A DNA stretch of 21,275 bases from Prosthecobacter debontii (GCA_945885485.1 CAMCYT010000016.1:1-21275), one strand, 5' to 3'. Positions 1-8,468 are shown, counted from the first letter of the stretch. A program made the numbers and translations. Notes: generated from the sequence alone by a model not told the origin.

Positions 1-556
1 CGTATGGCGCAAATCTCATCCCTTCACTCAAGATCAGAGGTTGATGAAATACGCAGAGAACCAGGTCTTCGGGGTGGTATTTTGAAAATTTTCCCTGCGC
101 CGCAAGCCTGGCACTTGCCTGAACGAATCTCTTGCTGCGCAGGCTGAACCCTCCATTGCCCACAACATGACAACCCTCTAATTCCCGTGGAATGAGGTAT
201 TCTCTAAACCAGTATTCACCTTTAATAAACAGCGGAGCTCCCACATAATCATAGTTTAAAAACTCATCAGACCAAAAGTCTGGGTTGAGGACAAATCCAT
301 CGTGTTGAATGAGTAGCACATAATCCGTGTCGACGTAGTTTTTGAGCTCTTTGATGCAAAACTCCGAAAAAGCTTCGATGCTGCCGATATGATTGATCTC
401 AACCCATCGCGCGTCCTTGTTTTTGATAGAGGAAAGCAGTTTGACGTCGGCGAAGTCAATGCCCTTCATAGAAATGTCCGCCGCTTTCTGCAGTCGACTG
501 AAATCAACGCAGTCGATGCCCATCAGGGTCACGTTATGTAAGAAAAATTTTTCCAC
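1..556 (-). CDS. DUF5672 family protein, glycan-cluster associated (3' end outside window)
   Basis: An uninterrupted minus-strand frame runs off the left edge and gives the first 185 residues. Three features match my memory of the DUF5672 family: an N-terminal strand (NVTLMGIDCVD, residues 8-18), a QHDGFVLNP segment at 84-92 that resembles a nucleotide-sugar or metal-binding DxD-like site, and a GNGGFSLRS motif at 133-141 followed by HPEDLVLC at 161-168. DUF5672 proteins look like GT-A-type glycosyltransferases and often sit in polysaccharide clusters, as this one does. The donor and acceptor are unknown. A stop lies three codons upstream of the GTG at 556, so the start is this GTG or the ATG at 523 or so. 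I prefer the GTG because it keeps the first beta strand. No clear ribosome binding site is visible. Confidence 0.72.
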   Translation of the reverse strand, partial: MEKFFLHNVTLMGIDCVDFSRLQKAADISMKGIDFADVKLLSSIKNKDARWVEINHIGSIEAFSEFCIKELKNYVDTDYVLLIQHDGFVLNPDFWSDEFLNYDYVGAPLFIKGEYWFREYLIPRELEGCHVVGNGGFSLRSKRFVQASARLAAQGKFSKYHPEDLVLCVFHQPLILSEGMRFAPY

Positions 557-791
557 TGGTATTGTCTATTTCGCAATTCTTGAAATAAAGCAGATCGTGA
601 GAATTCTTCGTGTGCAAGCACGAACCTGGCTGGGTCGTAAAACTCAGGTCGATCGATCCATTCATCGTCCCTTCGCCCTAGGTGTGGATTGAAGATGAGA
701 ATCTTGAGCTACTATCTCTCCAAAAAGCAATTTTCTGGCATTCTTATGATGGATCTCTACGTTTCAATCCAATTCACACACCCGAAATGAC

Positions 792-1808
792 ATGAGAGTC
801 ACGTTGATTACCGAAGCTTACAACATCACCGAAGGACAGAGCATTTCAGCGCTACGCCGAACGATTGGTTTTATCGATCGTTACCTCAATGTCCATCCCG
901 ACGCCGAGGCTATCCTGTTAGATTCGTCCGAGGAACAACTGGCAAAATCTTTGCTGAGTGGTTCACCTGGATCGTGGCGTTATATATGTAGCCCGGATAC
1001 TGGCTATGACCAACTCAAGGATATCGCCGCTCGAGAGGCACATGGAGATTTCCTGTGTTATCTCGACGGAGATTGCATCCCTGATTCGAGCGAATGGGTC
1101 GACTTGATCTTGCAGCCGATCTTGGATGGCAAAACAGAGGCTGTCGGAGGCTTCACCATCTACGAGGGTGGAAGTGCTATGGCGCATGCCTGCTCGATTT
1201 TGGATTTCGGCTTTCTACTTGAAGGTATCGATCGGCACCTAGGGTGCTACGCATCCAATAATATCGCATTTACTCGTCGGCTCAGGCTCATATCCTGTCC
1301 TCCTGAATCCGTAATGCGCTGCACCTGCTACGCACACGCCCAACAATTGATTCGTGATGGCTCACCCATCCGCTTTGAGCCGAAAGCCCGCGTCTATCAC
1401 GAACTTCCTTCCGTCAAAAAAGAGCGTTTCCGCCGGGGCTACGATCATATCGCTTCCAGTTGGGTGGATCCGCTGATCAGCTCCACCCCGCTGCTTGAGC
1501 ACTCGGAAAGCGAAGTCTTGCAGCGCTTTTATAACAAGCAGCTCGACTTGGCACATAAGCGCCATCAAATTTACCGCAAGCTGGTTCAACTCGACGAAGA
1601 CATTCATGCCGAGATCGGCCGGTTGCTTCCGCGTCTCGTCGCCATTGAACGCTTCGGCCTGCGCAAAGCCTACCGGGAAGGTGCCGCAACTGATAAAACC
1701 CAAGCGGCACTTGCCACGCATCGCAAAACCCGTGCCAAGAAGCCCTTGATTAAGTGGCTTGTTAGCAAGCTGAAGCAATTGGCTTCATGCCGCGCCAATG
1801 CATTCTGA
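792..1808 (+). CDS. Glycosyltransferase, GT2-like (GT-A fold)
   Basis: A 338-residue cytoplasmic protein with a GT-A layout. It has an N-terminal beta strand (MRVTLITEAYN), then the segment GDFLCYLDGDCIP with a DxD-type DGD at residues 92-94 for metal and nucleotide-sugar binding. A SNNIAFTRR segment at 155-163 occupies the place where GT2 enzymes usually carry the acceptor-side motif. The usual DDGS motif of strand 2 is weak (LLDSSEEQL), so this is a divergent member. The C-terminal 80 residues are basic and helical, with no membrane helix, and could bind phosphate-rich acceptors or membrane surfaces. The ATG at 792 has no obvious Shine-Dalgarno sequence. Flanking genes are other sugar transferases, which supports a role in surface glycan assembly. 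The sugar is not predictable. Confidence 0.75.
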   Translation: MRVTLITEAYNITEGQSISALRRTIGFIDRYLNVHPDAEAILLDSSEEQLAKSLLSGSPGSWRYICSPDTGYDQLKDIAAREAHGDFLCYLDGDCIPDSSEWVDLILQPILDGKTEAVGGFTIYEGGSAMAHACSILDFGFLLEGIDRHLGCYASNNIAFTRRLRLISCPPESVMRCTCYAHAQQLIRDGSPIRFEPKARVYHELPSVKKERFRRGYDHIASSWVDPLISSTPLLEHSESEVLQRFYNKQLDLAHKRHQIYRKLVQLDEDIHAEIGRLLPRLVAIERFGLRKAYREGAATDKTQAALATHRKTRAKKPLIKWLVSKLKQLASCRANAF

Positions 1809-1821
1809 CCTGTGTCGGAAT

Positions 1822-1838
1822 GCGCTGCATGCATGCGC
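1822..1838. other. GC-rich hairpin downstream of the GT2-like gene
   Basis: GCGCTGCATGCATGCGC folds on itself with only a single-base bulge, 14 bases past the stop codon at 1808. There is no following T run, so it would be at best a weak or factor-assisted terminator or a 3' stabilising hairpin. The rest of the gap to the next gene, up to 2007, shows nothing else convincing. Confidence 0.3.
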
Positions 1839-2007
1839 GTTTCTGCTGATCGCAGAGCAGTAGGATCATATGTTCATCCTCGTGTGGGTTAATGACTTGT
1901 AGCCACATGTGAATTAAGGATTAATCGATAGCAGATTGGTTTTGCCATATTCTCTATGATTGAATAAGCATAAAATTGTGAGATGCCTGCACCTCCACAA
2001 AATCAGC

Positions 2008-3882
2008 ATGAATTCGAAATTTTTATTGGCTACGGTTTGTGATTCCAAAGACGTGGATTCTGCGAAGCAGTTTTTTTATGCCGCAGTCGCGTATGGTCAG
2101 TGGCCAGGGTCGCTCATGCTTCTTTGTAAAGGGCTTGATCTCGATGTCATTGACTGGTTTGAGTCGAGAGGAATTCTTGTCCGCCACTGTGAACCTGTAA
2201 TCCCTGATGTAATGTGGGCAAAGCATCGTGAAGTTACCACAGTAGGTCCAGCAGCTGTGCTAAAGTATATCCTGTTTGGGACGGAATTTCATGAGTGGGA
2301 CACGGTGGTTTATATGGATACTGACATACTAATTCGTGGTCCAATTCACAAACTATCTAAGTTGCAGGGGCTTTATGCGGTTCCTGATGAGTTGAGTAAT
2401 GTTCGGCAGCATTTCATGCCGGATTGGGCCGAGGCCAAGAAACCGCCACATCATGTCCAGTTCGCACCCGCTTTCAATACAGGAGTCATGGTTTTCTCTC
2501 CGAAGAAAATCCCGAGCGGAATCTATCATGAGTTGGTATCGGCATTGGTAGAGAACATGGAGTTTTGCCGTTTTGCAGAACAGTCTGTTTTTAATCTCAT
2601 TTTTTGCAATCAATGGAAACGATTGCCCAGCAATTACAATCTAATGATCAACATGGTTGCTCCACACGCTTCTCGCAGGGAAGATGCTCAGCTTCGTCGT
2701 GCTCGTGTCCTCCACTTTGCCGGGCATCAGCCAGCACAAAAGCCATGGTCCAAACAAAATGTGTTTTATCGTGACTGGATGGAAAATCTATCAGCCGCTG
2801 AATGTCATCTGGACTTCCGACAAATTCCGCAAAAGTCGTCGCAATCCTTTGTTTCTGATATGCGAATGGAATGGATTTTGACAGTGATTCATTTTCGTAA
2901 AATGTATCGCCAATTCATAAAAAAAAGGAGTATAAAGATATGCTTACGAAAACTCAGATGGTTCGCAAATTTTCCATTGAGCCTTATAAATCCAGTATAT
3001 CGGATTAAACTCAAATCCATAAAGCGGCAACCGTGGAAGGCGTTGGTTGTTGGAAATAATGTTAGCGGGCCATCCGTTATACGAGTTCCGAGTTGGGTTA
3101 ATACGCCGCTGGGTCAATACTACATGTATTTCGGTGGTTATGAGGGAGATCGGATCCATTTAGCTTATGCCGATGATCTGAATGGCCCTTGGATAGTTCA
3201 TGAGTCTGGAACGCTTAAACTTGATGACGCCGATTGGTTTGAAGGGCATGTCGCCTCTCCAGATGTGCATGTGGACCATCAAGATCAACGAATCAGGATG
3301 TATTTTCATGCTCCGGCGAAATTCCGCAAAGGTGAATGTACAGGTCTCGCTTTCTCCCGTGACGGACTAACTTTCAATTCACAACAAGTTTATATCGGAA
3401 ATTTCTACGCTCGCATTTTCAAGCATGACGGCTGGCATTACGCAATCGCCAAGAATTGGAACGATAGGTGGTCACGCTTGTATCGATCAAAGGATGGGGT
3501 TAGCGAGTTTGAAGTAGGTCCACAAATTCTCAAAGATAGCCGCCATACAGGGGTATATAAGGATGGGAACGATTTGATGGTCTTCTACAGTCGCGTAGGG
3601 GATGCTCCCGAGCGGATTATTTTATCCATCATTCGGTTAGACGCCCCATGGAATCTATGGAAGGAAAAGCGGTGTATTTCTGTAATCAAGCCGGAAACCC
3701 CTTACGAAGGCAGTGACTATCCTCTACTATTTTCAGAGCATGGTCCGGCAATTATGGCTCGGCAATTGAGAGATCCATATGTTTACGCCGAAAATGGCCA
3801 AATTCATCTGTTCTACAGTATCGCGGGAGAAATGGGCATTGCGAAAGCACGGTTGCAAATAGTTGGGGTAGGGTCGAGATAG
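2008..3882 (+). CDS. Two-domain protein: GT8-like glycosyltransferase fused to a GH43/68-like beta-propeller
   Basis: The protein has 624 residues. Residues 1-270 form a GT8-like (glycogenin/galactinol synthase type) GT-A domain: the N-terminal strand FLLATVCDS, a VVYMDTDILIRGP segment with the DTD metal site at 104-106, FNTGVMVF at 156-163, and the closing motif LHFAGHQPAQKPW at 235-247. A basic linker follows (about 300-345). Residues 345-624 resemble five-bladed propellers of the GH43/GH68/GH32 superfamily: repeated blade strands such as YYMYFGGYEG, MYFHAP, LMVFYSRVGD and IHLFYSIAGEMGIAKA, acidic ASPDV at 416-420 and RDPYVY at 588-593. It may therefore both build and trim or bind a glycan, or the propeller may only bind. 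The frame extends upstream to a TTG at 1960; I chose the ATG at 2008 because the GT strand begins right there. No signal peptide. Confidence 0.72.
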   Translation: MNSKFLLATVCDSKDVDSAKQFFYAAVAYGQWPGSLMLLCKGLDLDVIDWFESRGILVRHCEPVIPDVMWAKHREVTTVGPAAVLKYILFGTEFHEWDTVVYMDTDILIRGPIHKLSKLQGLYAVPDELSNVRQHFMPDWAEAKKPPHHVQFAPAFNTGVMVFSPKKIPSGIYHELVSALVENMEFCRFAEQSVFNLIFCNQWKRLPSNYNLMINMVAPHASRREDAQLRRARVLHFAGHQPAQKPWSKQNVFYRDWMENLSAAECHLDFRQIPQKSSQSFVSDMRMEWILTVIHFRKMYRQFIKKRSIKICLRKLRWFANFPLSLINPVYRIKLKSIKRQPWKALVVGNNVSGPSVIRVPSWVNTPLGQYYMYFGGYEGDRIHLAYADDLNGPWIVHESGTLKLDDADWFEGHVASPDVHVDHQDQRIRMYFHAPAKFRKGECTGLAFSRDGLTFNSQQVYIGNFYARIFKHDGWHYAIAKNWNDRWSRLYRSKDGVSEFEVGPQILKDSRHTGVYKDGNDLMVFYSRVGDAPERIILSIIRLDAPWNLWKEKRCISVIKPETPYEGSDYPLLFSEHGPAIMARQLRDPYVYAENGQIHLFYSIAGEMGIAKARLQIVGVGSR

Positions 3883-3901
3883 GGCGAAATTTGTTCCGTA
3901 T

Positions 3902-3926
3902 ACTGCTCAGATTCCTGTCGAGCAGT
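3902..3926. other. Perfect 7-bp hairpin between two glycosyltransferase genes
   Basis: ACTGCTC (3902-3908) and GAGCAGT (3920-3926) are exact inverted repeats with an 11-base loop, placed between the stop at 3882 and the ATG at 3953. No T run follows, so it is not a standard intrinsic terminator. It could be a processing or attenuation hairpin within a transcript that covers both genes. Confidence 0.35.
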
Positions 3927-3952
3927 GGGTTACAAAAGGGTGGAAGCTCTCC

Positions 3953-5383
3953 ATGGCTGTTATGAGTTGTCATTCATGTGAAGCCATGCACGATAAAAAA
4001 AACGCCAGCCCAGTCGCATCTATGTTTAAGTATAATCAGTATGTTTATCTCTGCATCAGAGCGGTATCCCGTAGTCTTCCTTATAGCCGGCGACTGAAAG
4101 AACTTGAACAAAGATATCGGCGTCAACTCATCCGAAGCAAGTTCACCGACCGCATACCTCTTAAAGGATACATCATCGCGGCCCGCAGTGACGGACTGCT
4201 GGCGCGGATCAACTCGATTTTCAACGGCGTCGTATTATCCAAACACTACAACACGCCCTTCATTTTTACATGGGTGACAGGTGAAGGAGCGGAGTTGGAC
4301 AAATTCTCCTGCATCTCCAATACGCCTATTAGTTTTATCAGTCAGCAATTCTTGGAAAAGCATTATATGGATGAGGGCATCGTCAGGAAATGCGCCATGC
4401 CATGGCACAAAACCATGGCCAATTGTTCAATCGTCACAGCAACAACCATAGCTAAAAAAATCCCATACAAAGACTTTAAAAAGCATATGGCAGAATACCA
4501 TAACGTGCTGGCGAATTGCCAATCATACCGACACTACGGCCAAGACATCGCGATGAACAAAGAAATCTTTGAACATTTCTTTTCTCCTGCGATGAAAGAT
4601 AAATTCAGCGCAATCCAGAGCATGCGCGACTGGAAACAATGGATTACCATCCATTACCGCGCAGGCGACGTCATCTATGGGAGATGTAGGTTGGGAAAAT
4701 ATGTCCGTTGCAGATCGCTCAGCCTGCCGGTGGTAGAGAAAGCTATTCGCGATAACCACGACAAAAACATTGTCATCATGGGGACGCCGCACGGCGACTC
4801 TCTTGATGAACTCATACAACTTGAAAAGAAATATCCCAACGTTGAATTATCACCTGAAATCACATCCTCAAACGCCTCACACAACCCCACATCAACATTA
4901 TGCGACGCATATTTGATGTCTTTGTGCAAAAAGGTCATCTGTGCAGGTGATTCAAATATGACACAATTTGCAAAGCGCCTCAGCGGTGTCGATATTCATA
5001 TTCCATCTGTCGAGGAGCAAAAAACCGCCCTAGAAGCCTCACTGGCATCCGGCGAGGTATTCCATTACAACAGGATGCAGCAAGCTTTCATCCATTATAA
5101 TATGTTCATGATTGATTTCGATGATCCTGAATGCAGTCATGAAAAAGCCGATGCTAATCTGAGGCAAATTCGCGAGTTAGATCCTGAAAATATGGCCATC
5201 TTGCTATTGCAATTTCTGATCGCTAAAAAGCACGAGAGGCTAGAGACTGCCAATCAGATTAAAGGGGAAATACAGCGCAATAAATGTCACGCCATCATCC
5301 TTTCAAAACAATTGAAACAGAATGTAGTAGATAAGCTGAACTTCCAAGATCACCTGGGTGAATTGCTCGAAATGGAAGTATGA
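3953..5383 (+). CDS. Fucosyltransferase-like glycosyltransferase with C-terminal helical repeat tail
   Basis: A 476-residue protein. Residues 73-95 (IIAARSDGLLARINSIFNGV) form an N-terminal Rossmann entry resembling the DGLG-R-N motif of GT23/NodZ-like GT-B enzymes. ITIHYRAGDV at 231-240 carries the HxRxGD motif that binds the nucleotide-sugar pyrophosphate in fucosyltransferase-like families. The later stretch (NIVIMGTPHGDSLDEL, then CDAYLMSLCKKVICAGDSNMTQFA) looks like the second Rossmann lobe, where the guanine nucleotide normally sits. The last 75 residues (ADANLRQIRELDPENMAILL) are TPR-like. The start ATG has a GGAAG stretch about 10 bases upstream; the first 20 residues are Cys/His-rich and poorly ordered, so ATG 3962 or 4022 are alternatives. 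The donor is probably a GDP-sugar, by analogy only. Confidence 0.65.
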   Translation: MAVMSCHSCEAMHDKKNASPVASMFKYNQYVYLCIRAVSRSLPYSRRLKELEQRYRRQLIRSKFTDRIPLKGYIIAARSDGLLARINSIFNGVVLSKHYNTPFIFTWVTGEGAELDKFSCISNTPISFISQQFLEKHYMDEGIVRKCAMPWHKTMANCSIVTATTIAKKIPYKDFKKHMAEYHNVLANCQSYRHYGQDIAMNKEIFEHFFSPAMKDKFSAIQSMRDWKQWITIHYRAGDVIYGRCRLGKYVRCRSLSLPVVEKAIRDNHDKNIVIMGTPHGDSLDELIQLEKKYPNVELSPEITSSNASHNPTSTLCDAYLMSLCKKVICAGDSNMTQFAKRLSGVDIHIPSVEEQKTALEASLASGEVFHYNRMQQAFIHYNMFMIDFDDPECSHEKADANLRQIRELDPENMAILLLQFLIAKKHERLETANQIKGEIQRNKCHAIILSKQLKQNVVDKLNFQDHLGELLEMEV

Positions 5384-5407
5384 TTTGAATTGAAGATGTT
5401 TTTGTGG

Positions 5408-6331
5408 TCATTCATTTGCCAACTTCCGCCTCAGTCGGCCTAATCGCCAGCGTAGGTATTTATCAGCCAGATAAGACAATTTCATGCGTTTGGCTATATT
5501 TCGATAAAACACGCCATGTAATTCCGCGCTGCCATTTTGTAGCATCTCTTTCACCACAGCGTCCGGAGTGAACTTAAATGGATATGCGGCCAGTATCTTT
5601 TGGTTAATAAGATTTTTGCGGTGCTCCGCGAGCGCGAGCGCTTGCCCGTTTTTTTCCTTCGCATAGTAACCGTTTTCGCCATGCGTACGATAAAGAACCG
5701 TGCAATCATCAATAAACATCTTTTCCGCACCAATGAGCGATGTTCCATTAATCAATATCCTGTCAGCACATATTCTGAAATCATCCTCCAACCCTTTACA
5801 TGCCTGAATCACTTTTTTTACTACCTCACTTTTGAATACGCATGCGGACGTCGGCCTCCCGAGAAAGAAATTCGAATAATAGGCAGCAAAGCGCGAGCAC
5901 TTGAGTCTGTTTGGGAACTTTCTGATGTTCAATACATGGGGTCCCTCATCATTTCCAAACAATTGCAACTTGGTGAACAAGCAATCGACTGATGGATATT
6001 CGTTAAAGACCTTTTCAACAGTCTCCAGATGATCGGGGTTCCACAAGTCATCCGAATCCAAAAATAATAGAAAATCTCCTGTAGCTGCTTCCACCCCTGT
6101 CACGATCGCACTGAGTTGCCCGCCGTTTGGCTGGGTTAATAATCGTACCTGCCCTTCAAATTTCCTGATGATCTCAACACTGTTGTCAGTGGAACCATCG
6201 TCCACTATGATGATCTCATCTGCAGAGCGCGATTGATTGAGAACAGATTGGATACATTCCTCAATATATTGCCCATAGTTATAATTATTGATAATTACGG
6301 ACAAACGCAGAAGATTTGCTGGTTGGCTCAT
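5408..6331 (-). CDS. Family 2 glycosyltransferase
   Basis: A textbook GT2 GT-A domain. Numbered from the upstream GTG at 6343, it shows LSVIINNYNYGQYI (14-27), IIIVDDGSTDNS (44-55) for nucleotide binding, then ATGDFLLFLDSDD (87-99) with the DxD metal site. The protein has 307 residues from the ATG at 6331 and no membrane helix, so it is a soluble or peripheral enzyme that probably adds a single sugar to a lipid-linked or protein acceptor. It is convergent with the fucosyltransferase-like gene, with only 24 bases between the stop codons and no hairpin there, so the two transcripts probably overlap. The GTG at 6343 would add four residues; I prefer the ATG because MSQPANLLRLSVI is a normal GT2 amino end. 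Confidence 0.85.
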   Translation of the reverse strand: MSQPANLLRLSVIINNYNYGQYIEECIQSVLNQSRSADEIIIVDDGSTDNSVEIIRKFEGQVRLLTQPNGGQLSAIVTGVEAATGDFLLFLDSDDLWNPDHLETVEKVFNEYPSVDCLFTKLQLFGNDEGPHVLNIRKFPNRLKCSRFAAYYSNFFLGRPTSACVFKSEVVKKVIQACKGLEDDFRICADRILINGTSLIGAEKMFIDDCTVLYRTHGENGYYAKEKNGQALALAEHRKNLINQKILAAYPFKFTPDAVVKEMLQNGSAELHGVFYRNIAKRMKLSYLADKYLRWRLGRLRRKLANE

Positions 6332-6520
6332 GGCAATGAACACTAGTCACCACAAACGGTCCATTTTGGCTATGGTCAATTCCACGGAAGCGGATTTTTT
6401 TCCGTTAAAATGTTAAAAATTGATGTCAGGCTGTTATTTCAATATCCCCCAGTCTTCTCCCTCTCCGCACAGATAAACCCCACATTCGCGCTCACCTACC
6501 GAACTCAACCCTTAAATTTC

Positions 6521-6563
6521 AACTAAAACTCTCTTTCACAAAACAGAAAACCCAGTTTTAGTT
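6521..6563. promoter_or_regulatory. 10-bp perfect inverted repeat just upstream of the AmgK-like gene
   Basis: AACTAAAACT (6521-6530) and AGTTTTAGTT (6554-6563) are exact inverted repeats separated by 23 bases, ending 9 bases before the ATG at 6573. In mRNA this would place a stem over the initiation region; in DNA it could be a two-half-site operator. No ribosome binding site is otherwise visible. The role is inferred from position only. Confidence 0.35.
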
Positions 6564-6572
6564 CCGCTGCTT

Positions 6573-7535
6573 ATGTCCACCGAAGCCATCCTCTCCACAG
6601 CCCGGCAATTTTTAGAAGTCGATCCCACCACGCCGATCACGATGATCCCGATCAAACGTGGCGCGTCCGGCCGCACCATCGCTCGGGTGAAAACCCCCGT
6701 GCATGATGATTTCATCGGGATTTATTGGACTGATGAACGCGAGGACAATGCGCAGTTCGTGCCGATCGCGGAATTCCTCAAAGAAGCGAAATTCAATGTT
6801 CCGGAAATTCTCTACGATCGCTCACAACACAACGTCGCGCTGATCGAAGACCTCGGTGATGTCGATTTGCATTCGATGAAAGACGAGCCATTCAAAAAGC
6901 GCCTGCCGTTTTACCGCTCTGCATTGGAACAGGTCGACCGCTTGTTTTTCACCAAAGTCCCGAAAGACTTGGAACTGATGCCGCCCTTCGATGCTGATCT
7001 TTATCGGTGGGAGCAGAAATATTTCTTCGATTACTTCATCGAGGATTTCCTTAAAGAAAGCCCAGTTGCTTTGGAAAAAAATGAAGCTTTCGTCGAGATG
7101 GCGGAGGCGCTTGGCGCAACGCACAAGCATCTCGTGCATCGCGATTTCCAATCGCAGAACCTGATGATCAAAGATGGCAAAGTTTACATGATCGATTTCC
7201 AAGGCCTGCGGCGGGGTCGACAAGAATACGATCTCGCATCGCTCATTTTCGATCCCTACATGGATCACTCAGCAGACGAACGCGATCAACTGTTAGATCT
7301 TTGGGAAGATATTTCCGATGAAAGACCGGAAACCTCCCTGTTTCACAAATGCGCCACCCAGCGCCTCATGCAGGCGCTCGGTGCTTTTGGAAACATCATC
7401 GAAAATCGCCACGACGAATGGTATCGAAAACACATCCCGATCGCGATGAAGTCCTTGCTCCACGTCATCAAAAACTCCGACATCGAAGACGCCCTCACCC
7501 CCGTGCTTAAGAAGCATCTCGCGACCTATTCTTAA
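6573..7535 (+). CDS. amgK: AmgK-like anomeric sugar kinase (APH fold)
   Basis: A 320-residue aminoglycoside-phosphotransferase-fold kinase. LVHRDFQSQNLMI (187-199) is the catalytic loop with the base D191 and metal ligand N196. MIDFQGLRRGRQEYDLASL (206-224) carries the DFQG-type metal-binding aspartate D208. This HRDFQSQN plus DFQG pair is the pattern I associate with AmgK, which phosphorylates N-acetylmuramate and N-acetylglucosamine at C1 in peptidoglycan recycling before MurU uridylylation. The N-terminal RGASGRTIARV (29-39) replaces the glycine-rich loop. No MurU-like nucleotidyltransferase is adjacent, so the partner must lie elsewhere or the substrate differs. It is convergent with the GNAT gene, with a palindromic element between them. 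Confidence 0.7.
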   Translation: MSTEAILSTARQFLEVDPTTPITMIPIKRGASGRTIARVKTPVHDDFIGIYWTDEREDNAQFVPIAEFLKEAKFNVPEILYDRSQHNVALIEDLGDVDLHSMKDEPFKKRLPFYRSALEQVDRLFFTKVPKDLELMPPFDADLYRWEQKYFFDYFIEDFLKESPVALEKNEAFVEMAEALGATHKHLVHRDFQSQNLMIKDGKVYMIDFQGLRRGRQEYDLASLIFDPYMDHSADERDQLLDLWEDISDERPETSLFHKCATQRLMQALGAFGNIIENRHDEWYRKHIPIAMKSLLHVIKNSDIEDALTPVLKKHLATYS

Positions 7536-7540
7536 ATCTG

Positions 7541-7652
7541 GGTAGGGCGCCATCGCCGAGGGCGCCGTATGGAATGAGGAAGATTATGATGTTTCTTTGA
7601 AGAATCGAATACGTCTCGCTTAGCGCGGTGCCCTCGGCGATGGCACCCTACC
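7541..7652. repeat. Palindromic element, GGTAGGG type (27-bp arms)
   Basis: The arm at 7541-7567 and the inverted arm at 7626-7652 match at 25 of 27 positions and surround a 58-bp unique centre. Each arm itself contains two copies of a GGCGCC/GGTGCC-like block around ATCGCCG. The element fills the gap between two convergent genes and could act as a bidirectional terminator, but no T runs are present. No ORF lies inside. Confidence 0.75.
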
Positions 7653-7688
7653 AAAAATCACAATCAACTATTCTTGATATTTTCAACC

Positions 7689-8198
7689 TCACTGATCCGT
7701 TTCGATCAAATATCGCATCGGAATCATGTTGGAATAACTGAATCCCTGCTTCAGGAAAAACTGCTGGGACTCCGCGCTGATCTTATCGGTCAGCAAGGTG
7801 ATGCGTAGGAATTTTTTCATCTTCGCAAATTCAACTACGTGATTCACCAACATCGTGCCGTAACCTTGTCCGCGGTGATGCGGATGAATCACCACATCTT
7901 CCATCAAAATCACAAATCCGCCGCGTGCGGTGGAAATCGTGAACAGCATGTTTACCATGCCGAAAATCTTATCTTCATTCCGAATCACAGCGATCCGACC
8001 CCTGTTCGGTTGCTCAAGAATCAGACGTAAGCCGCGCTCCTGCAACTCACGATCCGGCTTAAAATCCCCCGCCGATATCGAGAACAAATCCATCACCAAC
8101 TCCGTCAACGCTGGCAGGTCATCCAAGGTCGCCATCTCAACCTTTGCTTTGGGTTTCACTACCGCTTGGCTGTTGTTAGAAATATTTTTGGGATTCAT
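7689..8198 (-). CDS. GNAT family N-acetyltransferase
   Basis: 169 residues from the ATG at 8198. The acetyl-CoA site is clear: VVIHPHHRGQGYGTMLV contains the R/Q-x-x-G-x-G/A loop on motif A, preceded by the strands of the GNAT core (IAVIRNEDKIFGMVNML, GGFVILMEDV). The C-terminus (SAESQQFFLKQGFSYSNMIPM) matches the family's motif B end. The first 20 residues (MNPKNISNNSQAVVKPKAK) look disordered, so translation may really start at the ATG at 8135 (MATLDDLPALTEL). The frame stays open up to 8291, but that extension is Cys/Phe-rich and looks non-coding. The substrate is unknown. The ATG is preceded by an AT-rich leader without a clear ribosome binding site. Confidence 0.85.
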   Translation of the reverse strand: MNPKNISNNSQAVVKPKAKVEMATLDDLPALTELVMDLFSISAGDFKPDRELQERGLRLILEQPNRGRIAVIRNEDKIFGMVNMLFTISTARGGFVILMEDVVIHPHHRGQGYGTMLVNHVVEFAKMKKFLRITLLTDKISAESQQFFLKQGFSYSNMIPMRYLIETDQ

Positions 8199-8311
8199 AT
8201 TCAGATTTAACAACTGAAAATGGCAAAATTCCCCGAAAATGACAGCAAGTTTTACAGAAAAACGACCGAAACAGCCAAACCAGGTCAACACAGCGACCTA
8301 AAGAGAATTTC

Positions 8312-8440
8312 AACCGCAGATGAACACAGATACACGCAGATAATGAACATATAGCTGATCGATTCTCTAATCCACTAGATGAATCATACATTCATCATAA
8401 GGTTCTGAAAATTAACGTTCATCTGCGTCCATCTGCGGTT
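8312..8440. repeat. AACC...GGTT palindromic element with 10-bp tandem units (GCAGATGAAC type)
   Basis: The left arm starts AACC and then repeats a 10-bp unit (GCAGATGAAC, ACAGATACAC, GCAGATAATG). The right arm (8417-8440) is its inverted copy, ending GGTT, with 20 of 24 positions matching. The centre holds a second, perfect 7-bp hairpin (GATGAAT/ATTCATC, about 8379-8397). It lies in the gap between the GNAT gene's 5' end and the HAD-IIA gene's stop. Confidence 0.75.
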
Positions 8441-8468
8441 CATTTTCCCATCTAGGTTACGCAATTTT

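Noticed and set aside
1..255. Frameshift in the left-edge DUF5672 gene
   Set aside because: On careful rereading of the minus strand (EYLIPRELEGCHVVGNGG) the frame is continuous; the apparent shift was a misreading of one base.
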